A stretch of DNA of 64,000 nucleotides from Geminicoccus sp036263595 (lineage in GTDB: Bacteria > Pseudomonadota > Alphaproteobacteria > Geminicoccales > Geminicoccaceae). This document shows positions 15,040 through 24,593 of the stretch, one piece after another. The notes below the pieces were generated by a model. That model saw only the letters and a program-made list of their open reading frames with translations. It had not been told where the DNA came from and ran no database searches. The translations under genes were made by a program, and so were the position numbers. Each line of letters starts with the position of its first letter. Positions within the stretch are counted from its first letter, which is position 1. The stretch spans positions 1-64,000 of the forward strand of contig NZ_DATAGQ010000194.1 of the NCBI RefSeq assembly GCF_036263595.1, given 5' to 3'.

Positions 15040-17315
15040 CCCTGGGCGGCGGTGTCGGACACCGCCGGGGCCAGGGACGCCCCGGGACCGCCCAGTCCAC
15101 GGATCGTACCGCGCTCGACCGGGCCGGGCACGATCGGGGTCGAGTTGAACCCACCCGTGATCCCGCGCATCCGGTCGCGGATCTCGCGGCCGATCGCACC
15201 GGCATCCTCCGCGTTGCGGATCACCCTGGGGGTGATGAACACGAGCAGCTCGGTCCGAAGGCCCGTACGGTTGTTGTTGGCGAACAGGTCGCCGATGGCG
15301 GGGATGTCGGAGAGCAGCGGGATGCCTGAACGCTGGCGGCCCTCGCTGTCCTGGATCAAGCCGCCAAGGACGACCGTCTGGCCGGAGCGCACGGAGACGA
15401 CGCTCTGCACCTTGCGCTGGTTGATGGTCGGCGTGAGCGAGTCCTCGGTCTCGCTCTGTACCACGCTGGACACTTCCTGGCTGATCTCCAGCGTAACGGT
15501 GCTGTTGCCACCGATCCGTGGCTTGACGGTCAGGATGACGCCGGTCTCGCGGTACTGGATGGTGTTCACCGTCCGGGCAGTGTCGTCATCAGCTGTGGCG
15601 GAGCGAACCGTGATGGGGACTTCATTGCCGACGTTCAGCGTGGCCTCGCGATTGTCCTGCACCACCAGCGTCGGAGCGCTCATCACCCGTACGTCCGTGA
15701 CGGATGAAAGCGCATCGAGCGCGATGATCTGGTTGTTGCCGCTGTTGAACAGGAAACTGAAGCCGGGAAAGCCATTGGAGATCGGATCGGCACCGTTCGC
15801 CCCTCTCGCTCCGTTCAGGAAGCCGAAGGTGAAGTCGCCGCTGTCGAAGAAGTACTGCACGCCATAGCGCAGCCGGTCGTTCAGCGTCACTTCGGCGATC
15901 GTGGCGTCGATCACGACTTGGCCCGGCGGCGTGTCCAGCCGCCGAGCGGTCGCCTCGATCATCCGGTAGAGGTCAGGCGTCGCCCGGATGACCAGCGTGT
16001 TGTTGATCTCGTTCGGCACGATCTTCACCTGCCGAAGCGCGTCGCCGTTGCCCAGGCTGGCGCCGCCACCACCGCCGAAATCAAGCTGGGCCGCCTGGGC
16101 CAGCCCCACATCGGGAGGGACTTGTCCTGTATCTGCAAGCTGTGCGCCGTCGACGGCGGCGGCTGGCGCCGCTGTGGGCGGAGCGACGCCTGCCAATGCA
16201 CCGCCACCATCGGCAATCACGGCCGCCAGCGTCGCCGCCATTGCCGCGGCCGGCGTGTAGCGCAGCTGGTAGATGTTGAGCTGCGTGCCGACCGAATTGC
16301 CGGCGTCCAGCCGCTCGACCCATTCCCTGGCGCGCTGCACACCCTCCAGGTCACTGGAGACGACCAGCACCGCGTTCAGCCGCTGCATCGGGATGAAGCG
16401 CATGCCCTCGTAGGCCGTAAAGTCCTGTGCCGCGGCAGCACCACGCACGCCGAAGATCGCCTCCAGCTCTGGAATGACTGCCTCCGGCGTGGTCGCCTGG
16501 AGCGGGAAGATGCCGACTGAGCGGCCGGCCAGCCAGTCGACGTCGACATCCGCGATCGTATCGACCACCGTCTGGCGTTCCTGCGCAGTGCCGCTCACCA
16601 GCAGGAGGTTGCGCTGCATGTCGATGCGCAGGTCATCCGGATTGGCGATGAGCGGACGCGCGAACTCCTGGGCAGTGATGGCCGGCACGTGCTGGAGCGG
16701 GATCACCGTGACGCCATAGCCCGGCTCGATCCGCTGCGGCGAATCCCCGAGTTGCGCCACCCCTGCGCGGCCGATCGCATTGCGCATCTGGACGACCGCG
16801 TAGCCGCCAGCTTCCTGCACCAGCGCCGCCTCGTTCTGTCGGAGCACGGTTTCGAGGGTCGCCAGCAGGTCGTTGCGGCTCATCGCCGCCGAGGTCGACA
16901 GCGTCACCGTTCCGTTGACCGCAGGATCGAGCGTGTAGTTGACCTGGAGCACATCGCCCAGGATGGTGCGCACCACCTCGCGCAGGTCGGCGTTCTCGAA
17001 GTTCAGCTGGACGCCCGCACCATCCTCGGTGACCACCGCGCCTTGCCGGGCATTGCGCGCACTCGTCTGGCCGGAGGTGTAGATCCTTGCTCCAGGCGTG
17101 CCGGATCCATCTCTGACGGGAACACCGGTCGACGGATCGAACAGCTGAGCCGGCTCCGGCGGCGGCTCGAAATCGAGGTCGCGGATCCCATCTGTGATCG
17201 ACGGCTGTCCAACGCCACTTTGTGCACAACCCGCAAGTAGTGCAACAAATCCAATATGCATGAGGTTCTTCGCGAACGCACGGCCTGCAGGGCTGGTCGC
17301 CTTGAACAGCATCAT
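15036..17315 (-). CDS. gspD: type II secretion system secretin GspD
   Basis: About 759 residues from ATG 17315 (MMLFKATSP); an alternative start is ATG 17261. The leader ends in a lipobox-like LLAGC, so the protein may be a lipoprotein. Periplasmic N-domains follow: an N0-type region beginning VQLNFENADLREVVRTIL, then KH-like repeats with VIPLQHVPA and NLLLVSGT. The C-terminal outer-membrane secretin domain has VPITVRSA, QYRETGVILTVKPRI and VVLGGLIQD segments. It forms the outer-membrane pore. It is divergent from gspE, and the prepilin peptidase follows it on the same strand with a 4-base overlap. Confidence 0.93.
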   Translation of the reverse strand: MMLFKATSPAGRAFAKNLMHIGFVALLAGCAQSGVGQPSITDGIRDLDFEPPPEPAQLFDPSTGVPVRDGSGTPGARIYTSGQTSARNARQGAVVTEDGAGVQLNFENADLREVVRTILGDVLQVNYTLDPAVNGTVTLSTSAAMSRNDLLATLETVLRQNEAALVQEAGGYAVVQMRNAIGRAGVAQLGDSPQRIEPGYGVTVIPLQHVPAITAQEFARPLIANPDDLRIDMQRNLLLVSGTAQERQTVVDTIADVDVDWLAGRSVGIFPLQATTPEAVIPELEAIFGVRGAAAAQDFTAYEGMRFIPMQRLNAVLVVSSDLEGVQRAREWVERLDAGNSVGTQLNIYQLRYTPAAAMAATLAAVIADGGGALAGVAPPTAAPAAAVDGAQLADTGQVPPDVGLAQAAQLDFGGGGGASLGNGDALRQVKIVPNEINNTLVIRATPDLYRMIEATARRLDTPPGQVVIDATIAEVTLNDRLRYGVQYFFDSGDFTFGFLNGARGANGADPISNGFPGFSFLFNSGNNQIIALDALSSVTDVRVMSAPTLVVQDNREATLNVGNEVPITVRSATADDDTARTVNTIQYRETGVILTVKPRIGGNSTVTLEISQEVSSVVQSETEDSLTPTINQRKVQSVVSVRSGQTVVLGGLIQDSEGRQRSGIPLLSDIPAIGDLFANNNRTGLRTELLVFITPRVIRNAEDAGAIGREIRDRMRGITGGFNSTPIVPGPVERGTIRGLGGPGASLAPAVSDTAAQG

Positions 17316-17560
17316 CGTATTTATGGGATCACCGACTGTGTCATGGGTGCAAATACGACGCTCGGCCCCTACCCCCCGGTTTCCTCCGAGCATCCGCTTA
17401 TGCGTAGTGCCGCTCGCCTTCTCCTACGTCAAGTGAAGCGGGGCAACGTGACGACTTTGACACGCCGGTGCCCGATCGGGCAAATCATGGTGCCGATGAA
17501 CCAGGCATGCTTTTTCGGGATGTGCATTTCCTGCGCTGGCCCCGTGCGAAAGAACTTGAG

Positions 17561-19243
17561 ATGGATCTGATCCTTACCAGGCTCGTCGAGGCCGGCCGTC
17601 TTGGCGTTGCGGACGTGGCGCGTGTCCGCGAGCAGGCTTCCATGTCGGCGGAGCCGCTGCCGGCCCTGCTGGCCAAGAGCGGTCTGATGACCCCGTCCAG
17701 CTTCGCGCGAGCGATGGCGGACCTCTACGACATCGAGATGGTTTCTGCCGACGCGCTGCCGAAGGAGCCGGTCTTCCCGGGCCAGCTCGCGGGCCGCTTC
17801 CTCGAAGCCAATCGGGCCCTGCCGATCCGCTACGACGATCACACGGTCTGGCTCGCCATGGCCGATCCGACCAACAGCGCTGCCATGCGCGCAGTGACGA
17901 TCGCCACCAAGCGCCGGGTGGTGCCGGTCGTCGTCCCCTATGACGAGTTGGACCGCGCCATCGCCAAGGCGATCCGCGCGGACGCGCCATCCCTGGACCA
18001 GATCGGCCGCGATGCGGCTGGCGGCGAGGTGCTCGACCAGCTGCCGGACGACAAGGAAAGCCTGGAACACCAGGCCGAGGCGGCGCCGGTGATCCGCTTC
18101 GTGAACCAGATGCTGTCGGATGCCGCCCGGATGTCGGCGTCCGACATTCATGTGGAGCCGGCGCGTGACCGCCTGCGGGTACGATTCCGAGTTCATGGCC
18201 GGCTGCGGGAGATCGGCGCCCCACCGGCTCGCCTCGCCGCGGCCGTGATCTCGCGCATCAAGATCATGGCGCGGCTGGACATCGCCGAGCGCCGCCTGCC
18301 CCAGGACGGCCGTGCCCGGGTGCTGGTCGACCAGCGCCGCTTCGACCTACGTGTAGCCACGGCACCGTCCGTCCATGGCGAGAGCGTGGTGATCCGCCTG
18401 CTCGAGACCGACAAGGACGCGCCGAGCTTCGTCGAGCTGGGCATGCCACCGGCGATCGAGGCCGCCATCCGCCGCCAGCTCGCTGCACCCCACGGCATGT
18501 TCCTGGTGACCGGCCCCACCGGTAGCGGCAAGACCACGACGCTGTACACGTCCCTGCGCCAGCTGGATGCCGTCAGCGACAAGATCATCTCGATCGAGGA
18601 CCCGGTGGAGTACCAGGTCGAGGGCGTGACGCAGATCCAGGTGCGCCCGGAGATCGACCTCGGCTTTGCCAGGATCCTGCGCAGCGTCGTCCGCCACGAC
18701 CCGGACGTGATCATGGTCGGCGAGACGCGCGACGGCGAAACCGCCGACATCGCCGTGAACGCCGCCCTGACGGGGCATCTTCTCCTCTCTACCCTGCACA
18801 CCAACAGTGCTGCCGGCGCGATCGGCCGTCTGCTCGACATGGGCGTGGAGCCGTTCCTTTTGGCTTCCGTGCTGCGCGGGGTGCTCGGCCAGCGGCTGGT
18901 GGCGGAACTCTGCCCGCACTGCCGGCGGCCGCATTCCCCGACCGCGGAGGAAGAGGCCCTCCTGCATCGCTTCGGCGGCAAGGACCTGCCGCCGACCCTG
19001 TTCGCGTCGGACGGCTGCGACAAGTGCAACGGCATCGGCATTGTCGGCCGCGTCGGCATCTTCGAGATGCTGGAGGTGGACGAGGAGATCCGCCACCTGA
19101 TCCGGGAGCGGGCCCCCTCCCAGGCCGTGCAGTCGCACGCCATGTCCAAGGGAATGACCACCATGTTCCAGGACGGCATCGCCAAGGCCAGGGCCGGCGT
19201 GACGACGCTCGACGAAGTCCTGCGCGCCACCGAGGAGTTCTGA
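17561..19243 (+). CDS. gspE: type II secretion ATPase GspE
   Basis: About 560 residues starting MDLILTRLV at ATG 17561. The N-terminal MSHE/GspE_N domain is followed by the secretion ATPase. The Walker A motif GPTGSGKTT is at about residues 318-326, an Asp-box and Walker B lie around DPDVIMVGETRDGETA, and a zinc-type CPHC plus CDKC pair sits near the C-terminus as in GspE/PilB proteins. It powers pseudopilus assembly from the cytoplasmic face. A TTGACA at 17457-17462 in the divergent gspD-gspE interval could be a -35 box, but no good -10 follows. gspF starts 4 bases after its stop. Confidence 0.95.
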   Translation: MDLILTRLVEAGRLGVADVARVREQASMSAEPLPALLAKSGLMTPSSFARAMADLYDIEMVSADALPKEPVFPGQLAGRFLEANRALPIRYDDHTVWLAMADPTNSAAMRAVTIATKRRVVPVVVPYDELDRAIAKAIRADAPSLDQIGRDAAGGEVLDQLPDDKESLEHQAEAAPVIRFVNQMLSDAARMSASDIHVEPARDRLRVRFRVHGRLREIGAPPARLAAAVISRIKIMARLDIAERRLPQDGRARVLVDQRRFDLRVATAPSVHGESVVIRLLETDKDAPSFVELGMPPAIEAAIRRQLAAPHGMFLVTGPTGSGKTTTLYTSLRQLDAVSDKIISIEDPVEYQVEGVTQIQVRPEIDLGFARILRSVVRHDPDVIMVGETRDGETADIAVNAALTGHLLLSTLHTNSAAGAIGRLLDMGVEPFLLASVLRGVLGQRLVAELCPHCRRPHSPTAEEEALLHRFGGKDLPPTLFASDGCDKCNGIGIVGRVGIFEMLEVDEEIRHLIRERAPSQAVQSHAMSKGMTTMFQDGIAKARAGVTTLDEVLRATEEF

Positions 19244-19247
19244 GCGG

Positions 19248-20492
19248 ATGGCTTCGTTCCGCTACCGGGCGCTGACGGCCGCCGGCCAGATGACGACGGG
19301 CGACGTCGAGGGAGCGAACCGTGCCGCGGCGGTGCGTGCCCTGGAGGCGATGGGTCTGGTACCGGTCGACATCACGGAGGGGCGGGCCGGCGGCCAGCGC
19401 TCCGGCGAGGCACGGGCTTCCGAGCGGCCCTCGGGCGGCACGTCCGTGTTCGGCGTCAGCGCCGCCATGGTCACCCAGTTCACCCGGGAGCTGGCGACGC
19501 TCGTCTCGGCTGGGCAGACCCTGGCCTGGTCGCTGGAAACTCTGGCCCAGGACGAGACCATGGGCCGGCTCGGCGGGATCATCAACCAGCTCCTGGGCGA
19601 GGTGAAGAGCGGCAAGAGCTTCACCGATGCCCTTTCCCAGCATCCCAAGCTGTTTCCCCGCTCCTATCTCGGCATGGTCCGGGCCGGCGAAGCGACTGGC
19701 GCCCTCGATTCGGCGCTGCTCGAGCTGGCGGCCCTGCGGGAGCGCGAGGAGCGCACGCGCGCGAAGCTGATCGGCGCCATGACCTACCCGATCCTCCTGG
19801 CGGTGGTCGCCATCGGCTCGCTCCTGGTCCTGCTGACCGTCGTGGTGCCCCAGTTCGAGCCGCTGTTCGCCGATGCCGGTGCCAGCCTGCCTGCATCGAC
19901 CCAGGTGACGCTCGCCGTAGCGAGGTTCGTCGAGGTCTATGGCATCCCGATGGTCGTGGGCCTGGGGATCCTCATCGTCCTCCTGGTGGCGGCCACCCGA
20001 CAGGAATCGTCGGCTCGTGTCTTCCATCGCATCTTGCTGCGCCTGCCGCTGATCGGCGGCATCGCTCGGGCAAGGGCGACGGCGCAAACGACCAGGGTCA
20101 TGGGATCGCTGCTCGCTGGCGGCGTCGAGCTGCCGCAGGCCCTGCAGCTCACCAGGGACGTGGTCGGCAACCGTGCGGTCGGTGTCAGCCTGGACCGCGC
20201 CCTGTCCGGGGTGCGGCAGGGCCGGCCCTTGTGGATGTGCCTGAACGATGGCGGCCTCCTGGCACCGCAGGCGATCCGCCTGTGCCGGATCGGCGAGGAG
20301 ACCGGCCGCCTGGGCATGACCCTGCAGCAGGCCGCCAGCTGGTTCGAGACCCGGCTCGAGGAGCGCATCCAGCGCATCCTCTCGATCATGGAGCCCCTGA
20401 TCGTGGTGACGCTGGGCGTGACCGTGGCCGGCGTCGTGCTCTCTATCCTGGCCGCCGTCCTCGCCGTGAACGATCTGGCTGGAGTCCGCTGA
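19248..20492 (+). CDS. gspF: type II secretion platform protein GspF
   Basis: 414 residues with the family's opening MASFRYRALTAAGQ. Two homologous cytoplasmic GspF domains are visible, the first from about residue 75 (FTRELATLVSAGQTLAWSLE) and the second from about residue 275 (TQTTRVMGSLLAGGVELPQAL). Membrane helices follow each domain (about 175-205 and near 380-405), with EPLIVVTLG preceding the last helix. It anchors the ATPase and pseudopilin assembly in the inner membrane. It is probably translated with gspE. The pseudopilin genes (gspG-K) and gspC/L/M are not in the window. Confidence 0.94.
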   Translation: MASFRYRALTAAGQMTTGDVEGANRAAAVRALEAMGLVPVDITEGRAGGQRSGEARASERPSGGTSVFGVSAAMVTQFTRELATLVSAGQTLAWSLETLAQDETMGRLGGIINQLLGEVKSGKSFTDALSQHPKLFPRSYLGMVRAGEATGALDSALLELAALREREERTRAKLIGAMTYPILLAVVAIGSLLVLLTVVVPQFEPLFADAGASLPASTQVTLAVARFVEVYGIPMVVGLGILIVLLVAATRQESSARVFHRILLRLPLIGGIARARATAQTTRVMGSLLAGGVELPQALQLTRDVVGNRAVGVSLDRALSGVRQGRPLWMCLNDGGLLAPQAIRLCRIGEETGRLGMTLQQAASWFETRLEERIQRILSIMEPLIVVTLGVTVAGVVLSILAAVLAVNDLAGVR

Positions 20493-20526
20493 CCAGCCGG
20501 ATCCAGGCGGACGACCGGCCCCTGGC

Positions 20527-22299
20527 TCAGGCGGACGCATCGATGATGTGGAAGCTGACCCGCTCGCTTCCCATGCGTCGCTCCAGCTTCAGCGTGCCGG
20601 CCAGCTGGATCGGCCGCTGGGTCGTGCGCAGCAGATCGCCGAGCGGGCGCTCGAGGGCGCGGAAGGCGATTCCGTCGAGCCTTGCGCCATCGCGCCCCTC
20701 CAGTCGGACGGCGACATGGCCGGTCCCGACCGAGCGGGCATCGGCGACCTTCGCGTCGACCAGATGGATACGAGGTTCGTCGTTGCCGGCACCGAACGGC
20801 TGCAATTGCTCCAGGGCAAGTGCCAGGTCGCGTCCACAGGCCCCGACCGAGACGGATGCGTCGAGGTCGAGCGGCCGGCGAGGACGACTCGCCCCGGGGC
20901 CCGCCGTGATCGCTGCACGCAGATGGGCGATGAATGTCGCGAGGCTGTCGGCATGGATGGTGACCCCCGCTGCCATGGGATGGCCACCGCCCTTGAGCAG
21001 GATGCCGCGCTGGCGCGCGTCGATGACGGAACGGCCGAGGTCGACGCCTGGCACCGAGCGGGCTGAGCCCTTGCCGACACCATGCTCGTCGAAGCCGATC
21101 ACGAAGACCGGCCGGTCGTACTTCTCCACCAACCGGCTGGCGACGATCCCGATGACGCCGACATGCCATCCCTGGCCGGACGCCACCAGCACGGGAGCCT
21201 CCTCGTCGACCTGTGCGCGCACGGCCCGATCCGCCAGGTCGAGGATCTCCCGTTCGATCTGGCGCCGCCGGCTGTTCAGCTGGTCCAGCCGGGCGGCCAG
21301 TGCACTGGCCTCGCGGGCATCCGTTTCGGTCAGAAGGCGAACGCCCAGGTCCGACTGGTCGATCCGCCCCCCCGCATTGATGCGAGGTCCAAGCAGATAA
21401 CCCAGATGCCAGGCCTCCAGGGCTTCCGGCGCTCGCGCTTCCAGGGAAAGCTGGGCTAGGCCCGTGTTCTGGCGCTTGGCCATCACCCGCAGACCCTGGC
21501 GGACGAAGGCGCGGTTGAGGCCCTGTAGCGGGACGACGTCGCAAACCGTCCCGAGCGCCACCAGGTCCAGCATCGCCATCAGGTCAGGCTCGGCACGCCC
21601 GCACCTGCGCAGTTCGCGATTGGCCGCGACCAGCAGGAGGAAGGTGACCCCCACCGCGGCCAGATGCCCGTATGGGCTCACCTGGTCGTTCCGGTTCGGG
21701 TTGACCACCGCGTAGGCTGCCGGAAGCGTGGCCTCGGCGACGTGGTGGTCGACCACGATCACCTCCTGGCCGATGCCCGCCGCGTGGGACAAGGGCTCGA
21801 ACGCGGTCGTGCCGCTGTCCAGCGACAGCACCAGCCGGCAACCACCCGCCGAGAGACGATCCAGGGCCGCAGCGTTGGGACCGTAGCCGTCCAGCAGTCG
21901 GTCCGGAATCTCGATGATCACCTCGTTGCCGCAGGCGCGCAGCCAGCGGCTCAGGAGCGCGGCCGACGTGGCCCCATCCACGTCGTAGTCGCCGATGATC
22001 CCGACCCGCTCGCCCTTCTCGACTGCATCGGCCAGCCGTGTCGCCGCACGATCCATGTCGAGCAGGTGCGACGGGTCGACCAGGAAATCCCGCAGCCTCG
22101 GCTCGAGAAAGCCATCGACCTGGTCCAGGCCGATTCCGCGCCCGGCCAGCACGCGGGCGACCACGTCCGCCAGTCCCTTGCGCTGGACGAGCGCAGTGAC
22201 GAGATCCGGATCGGTGGGGCGCTCGCGCCAGGGTCTGCCGGAAACAGGGCTCAGTCGGTCGAGCAACCGCCCGTCAGCGGCCGAAATGCGGGACGACAC
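20527..22299 (-). CDS. recJ: single-stranded-DNA-specific exonuclease RecJ
   Basis: 590 residues, normal length. DHH-family phosphoesterase motifs are intact: GDYDVDGATSAALL (motif I, about residue 102), LSLDSGTTAFE, VVVDHHVAE (the DHH signature) and the later GGGHPMAAGVTI of the DHHA1 domain. A C-terminal OB-fold follows. RecJ degrades single-stranded DNA 5'-3' in recombination and repair in the cytoplasm. Its ATG lies 26 bases inside the end of glpX on the same strand, so the two are probably co-transcribed. Confidence 0.95.
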   Translation of the reverse strand: MSSRISAADGRLLDRLSPVSGRPWRERPTDPDLVTALVQRKGLADVVARVLAGRGIGLDQVDGFLEPRLRDFLVDPSHLLDMDRAATRLADAVEKGERVGIIGDYDVDGATSAALLSRWLRACGNEVIIEIPDRLLDGYGPNAAALDRLSAGGCRLVLSLDSGTTAFEPLSHAAGIGQEVIVVDHHVAEATLPAAYAVVNPNRNDQVSPYGHLAAVGVTFLLLVAANRELRRCGRAEPDLMAMLDLVALGTVCDVVPLQGLNRAFVRQGLRVMAKRQNTGLAQLSLEARAPEALEAWHLGYLLGPRINAGGRIDQSDLGVRLLTETDAREASALAARLDQLNSRRRQIEREILDLADRAVRAQVDEEAPVLVASGQGWHVGVIGIVASRLVEKYDRPVFVIGFDEHGVGKGSARSVPGVDLGRSVIDARQRGILLKGGGHPMAAGVTIHADSLATFIAHLRAAITAGPGASRPRRPLDLDASVSVGACGRDLALALEQLQPFGAGNDEPRIHLVDAKVADARSVGTGHVAVRLEGRDGARLDGIAFRALERPLGDLLRTTQRPIQLAGTLKLERRMGSERVSFHIIDASA

Positions 22300-23266
22300 C
22301 GCGCTTCTGTCCCATGTTGTGCTCGGCCAGGACGGTGCGGACGGTGCCGGTCTTCGAGCGCATCACGATGGAGTGGGTGGTCACCCGCGTGCCAACCCGG
22401 CGGATGCCCTGCAGCATGGTGCCATCGGTGACGCCGGTGGCGCAGAAGGTCACGTCGCCCTTCGCCAGCTCCTCCAGGTCATAGATCCGGTCGAAGTCGG
22501 TGACCCCGAGCTTGCGGGCACGCGACTTCTCCTCCTCGTTGCGGAACAGGAGCTTGCCCTGGAACTGGCCACCGATGCAGCGCAGCGCCGCCGAGGCGAG
22601 CACACCCTCGGGTGCCCCGCCGCTGCCCATGTAGATGTCGACCCCCGTATCGGAGCGCGAGGTCGCGATCACGCCGGCCACATCGCCATCGCCGATCAGG
22701 CGGATCCGTGCCCCGGCCTTGCGCACGTCGGCGATCAGGTCGGCATGCCGGGGGCGGTCCAGGATCATGACGACTAGGTCGTTCACATGGACACCCTTGG
22801 CGTCCGCCACCCGACCAAGGTTCGCCTGCACCGGGTCGCCGAGCTTGATCACGCCATCGGGCAGGCCGCCGCCTACGGCGATCTTGTCCATGTAGACGTC
22901 GGGCGCGTTCAGGAAGCCACCCTTGGCCGCCATCGCCAGGCAGGCCAGGGCATTGGCACCGCCCTTGGCACAGATCGTGGTACCTTCCAGGGGATCCAGG
23001 GCGATATCGACGGCAGGCCCGCGGCCGGTGCCGACCTTCTCGCCGATATAGAGCATCGGCGCTTCGTCGCGCTCGCCCTCGCCGATGACGACCTCGCCCT
23101 CGATGTCCAGGACATTGAGCGCCGACCGCATGGCATCGACGGCCGCCTGATCAGCGGCCTTCTCGTCGCCCAGGCCCATGAGGCGGGACGCAGCCAAGGC
23201 CGCCGCCTCGGTCACGCGGACAGCGTCCATGGCGAGATTGCGGTCTTCACTCTGGTAGTCGCTCAT
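22274..23266 (-). CDS. glpX: class II fructose-1,6-bisphosphatase
   Basis: 330 residues. The GlpX signature is visible: VVIGEGERDEAPMLYIGE (metal and phosphate site, about residues 60-77), DPLEGTTICAKG with its Asp and Glu ligands, and GSGGAPEGVLAS. The enzyme hydrolyses fructose-1,6-bisphosphate in gluconeogenesis and may also act on sedoheptulose bisphosphate. It lies between hom and recJ, the common order in alphaproteobacteria. The gap to hom is 37 bases, so hom, glpX and recJ likely share a transcript. Confidence 0.95.
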   Translation of the reverse strand: MSDYQSEDRNLAMDAVRVTEAAALAASRLMGLGDEKAADQAAVDAMRSALNVLDIEGEVVIGEGERDEAPMLYIGEKVGTGRGPAVDIALDPLEGTTICAKGGANALACLAMAAKGGFLNAPDVYMDKIAVGGGLPDGVIKLGDPVQANLGRVADAKGVHVNDLVVMILDRPRHADLIADVRKAGARIRLIGDGDVAGVIATSRSDTGVDIYMGSGGAPEGVLASAALRCIGGQFQGKLLFRNEEEKSRARKLGVTDFDRIYDLEELAKGDVTFCATGVTDGTMLQGIRRVGTRVTTHSIVMRSKTGTVRTVLAEHNMGQKRGVVPHFGR

Positions 23267-23303
23267 GTTCGGCCCTCTTGAAGCGTCCAGGATTCTAAAT
23301 CTG

Positions 23304-24593
23304 TCATGCCTGCTCGATCCGGATCATCGTCGGCGCCTCCAGCACGACCGGCAGGCCGGCGATCGTCGCAAGCGCCCGGCTCATCGCCCCTTCGGTGGCA
23401 TCGTGCGTCGTGATGACCAGCGTCACCGGCTGCTCCGGATCGCGCCCGCGCTGGATCAGGCTCTCGATGGACACGTGCTGGTCGCGCAGCACCGCGGCAA
23501 CGTCGGCCAGCACGCCGGGACGGTCGACGACCTCCAGCCGCAGGTAATAGCTGCCGATCAGGTCCTCGACCGGCGCCATCGGCCGGTCGGCCAATTCGCT
23601 TGCCGGCACGCCGAAGGTCGGCAGGCGCAGGCCGCGGGCGATGTCGATGATGTCGGCCACGACGGCCGAGGCCGTAGGGCCGGCACCGGCCCCACGTCCC
23701 TCGAAGACCGCGACCCCGACCCGGTCGCCCTCGACGGTGATGCCGTTGAACACGCCTTCCACCGCCGCGATCGGCGCACTCAGCGGCACCATGGCCGGAT
23801 GCATGCGCAGCACCAGACCGGCTTCGGTCAGCCTGGCACTTCCCAGCAGCTTGATCCGGAAGCCCAACTGTCCGGCGAAGGCGATGTCGACCGGCTTGAT
23901 GCCGCGAATGCCCTCGGGCCGCATGGCATCGAACCGCGGCAGGCAGCCGTAGGCCAGGCTGGCCAGCAGGCAGAGCTTGTGCGCCGCATCCACCCCATCC
24001 ACGTCGAACGACGGGTCCGCTTCCGCGTAGCCCTTCTCCTGCGCCTCGGCCAGGACCGAAGCGAAGTCGCGGCCGGTCTCGCGCATGGTCGTCAGGATAT
24101 AGTTGGACGTGCCGTTCAGGATGCCGGTGATCCGGCGGATCCGGTTGGCGGCCAGCCCTTCCCGCAGCGCCTTGACGATGGGAATGCCGCCGGCGACCGC
24201 GGCCTCGAAGGCAAGCGATACGCCCTGCTGTTCGGCCAGCCCGGCGAGCGTGGCACCTTGATGGGCGAGCAGGGCCTTGTTGGCGGTGACGACATGCTTG
24301 CCGGCGGCAAGAGCCGTGCGCACCACCTCCAGCGCCACCCCGTCCGATCCGCCGATCAGCTCGCAGACTAGGTCGATCTCGGGATCCACCGCCAGCTCGG
24401 CGGCGTTCTCGTACCAGCGGTAGCGGTCGAGCGGGATCCCGCGATCCTTGCGGCGCTCGCGCGCCGACACCGCGACGACCTCGAGTGTCCTGCCGGTCCG
24501 GCGGGCGATGACCGAGGCGTTCTCCTCGATGACGGCGGCGGTCGCCGCACCGACCGTCCCGAGCCCGGCAATGCCGATCTTCAGGGAGCTCAT
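23304..24593 (-). CDS. hom: homoserine dehydrogenase
   Basis: 429 residues. The N-terminal NAD(P)-binding motif IGIAGLGTVGAAT (6-18), the catalytic-domain segment GILNGTSNYILTTM and the lysine region EADPSFDVDGVDAAHKL are all present. A C-terminal ACT domain (LEVVDRPGVLADVAAVL, about residue 350 onward) suggests feedback regulation, typically by threonine. The enzyme reduces aspartate semialdehyde to homoserine. Its start overlaps the stop of the upstream aminotransferase by four bases (ATGA). Confidence 0.96.
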   Translation of the reverse strand: MSSLKIGIAGLGTVGAATAAVIEENASVIARRTGRTLEVVAVSARERRKDRGIPLDRYRWYENAAELAVDPEIDLVCELIGGSDGVALEVVRTALAAGKHVVTANKALLAHQGATLAGLAEQQGVSLAFEAAVAGGIPIVKALREGLAANRIRRITGILNGTSNYILTTMRETGRDFASVLAEAQEKGYAEADPSFDVDGVDAAHKLCLLASLAYGCLPRFDAMRPEGIRGIKPVDIAFAGQLGFRIKLLGSARLTEAGLVLRMHPAMVPLSAPIAAVEGVFNGITVEGDRVGVAVFEGRGAGAGPTASAVVADIIDIARGLRLPTFGVPASELADRPMAPVEDLIGSYYLRLEVVDRPGVLADVAAVLRDQHVSIESLIQRGRDPEQPVTLVITTHDATEGAMSRALATIAGLPVVLEAPTMIRIEQA

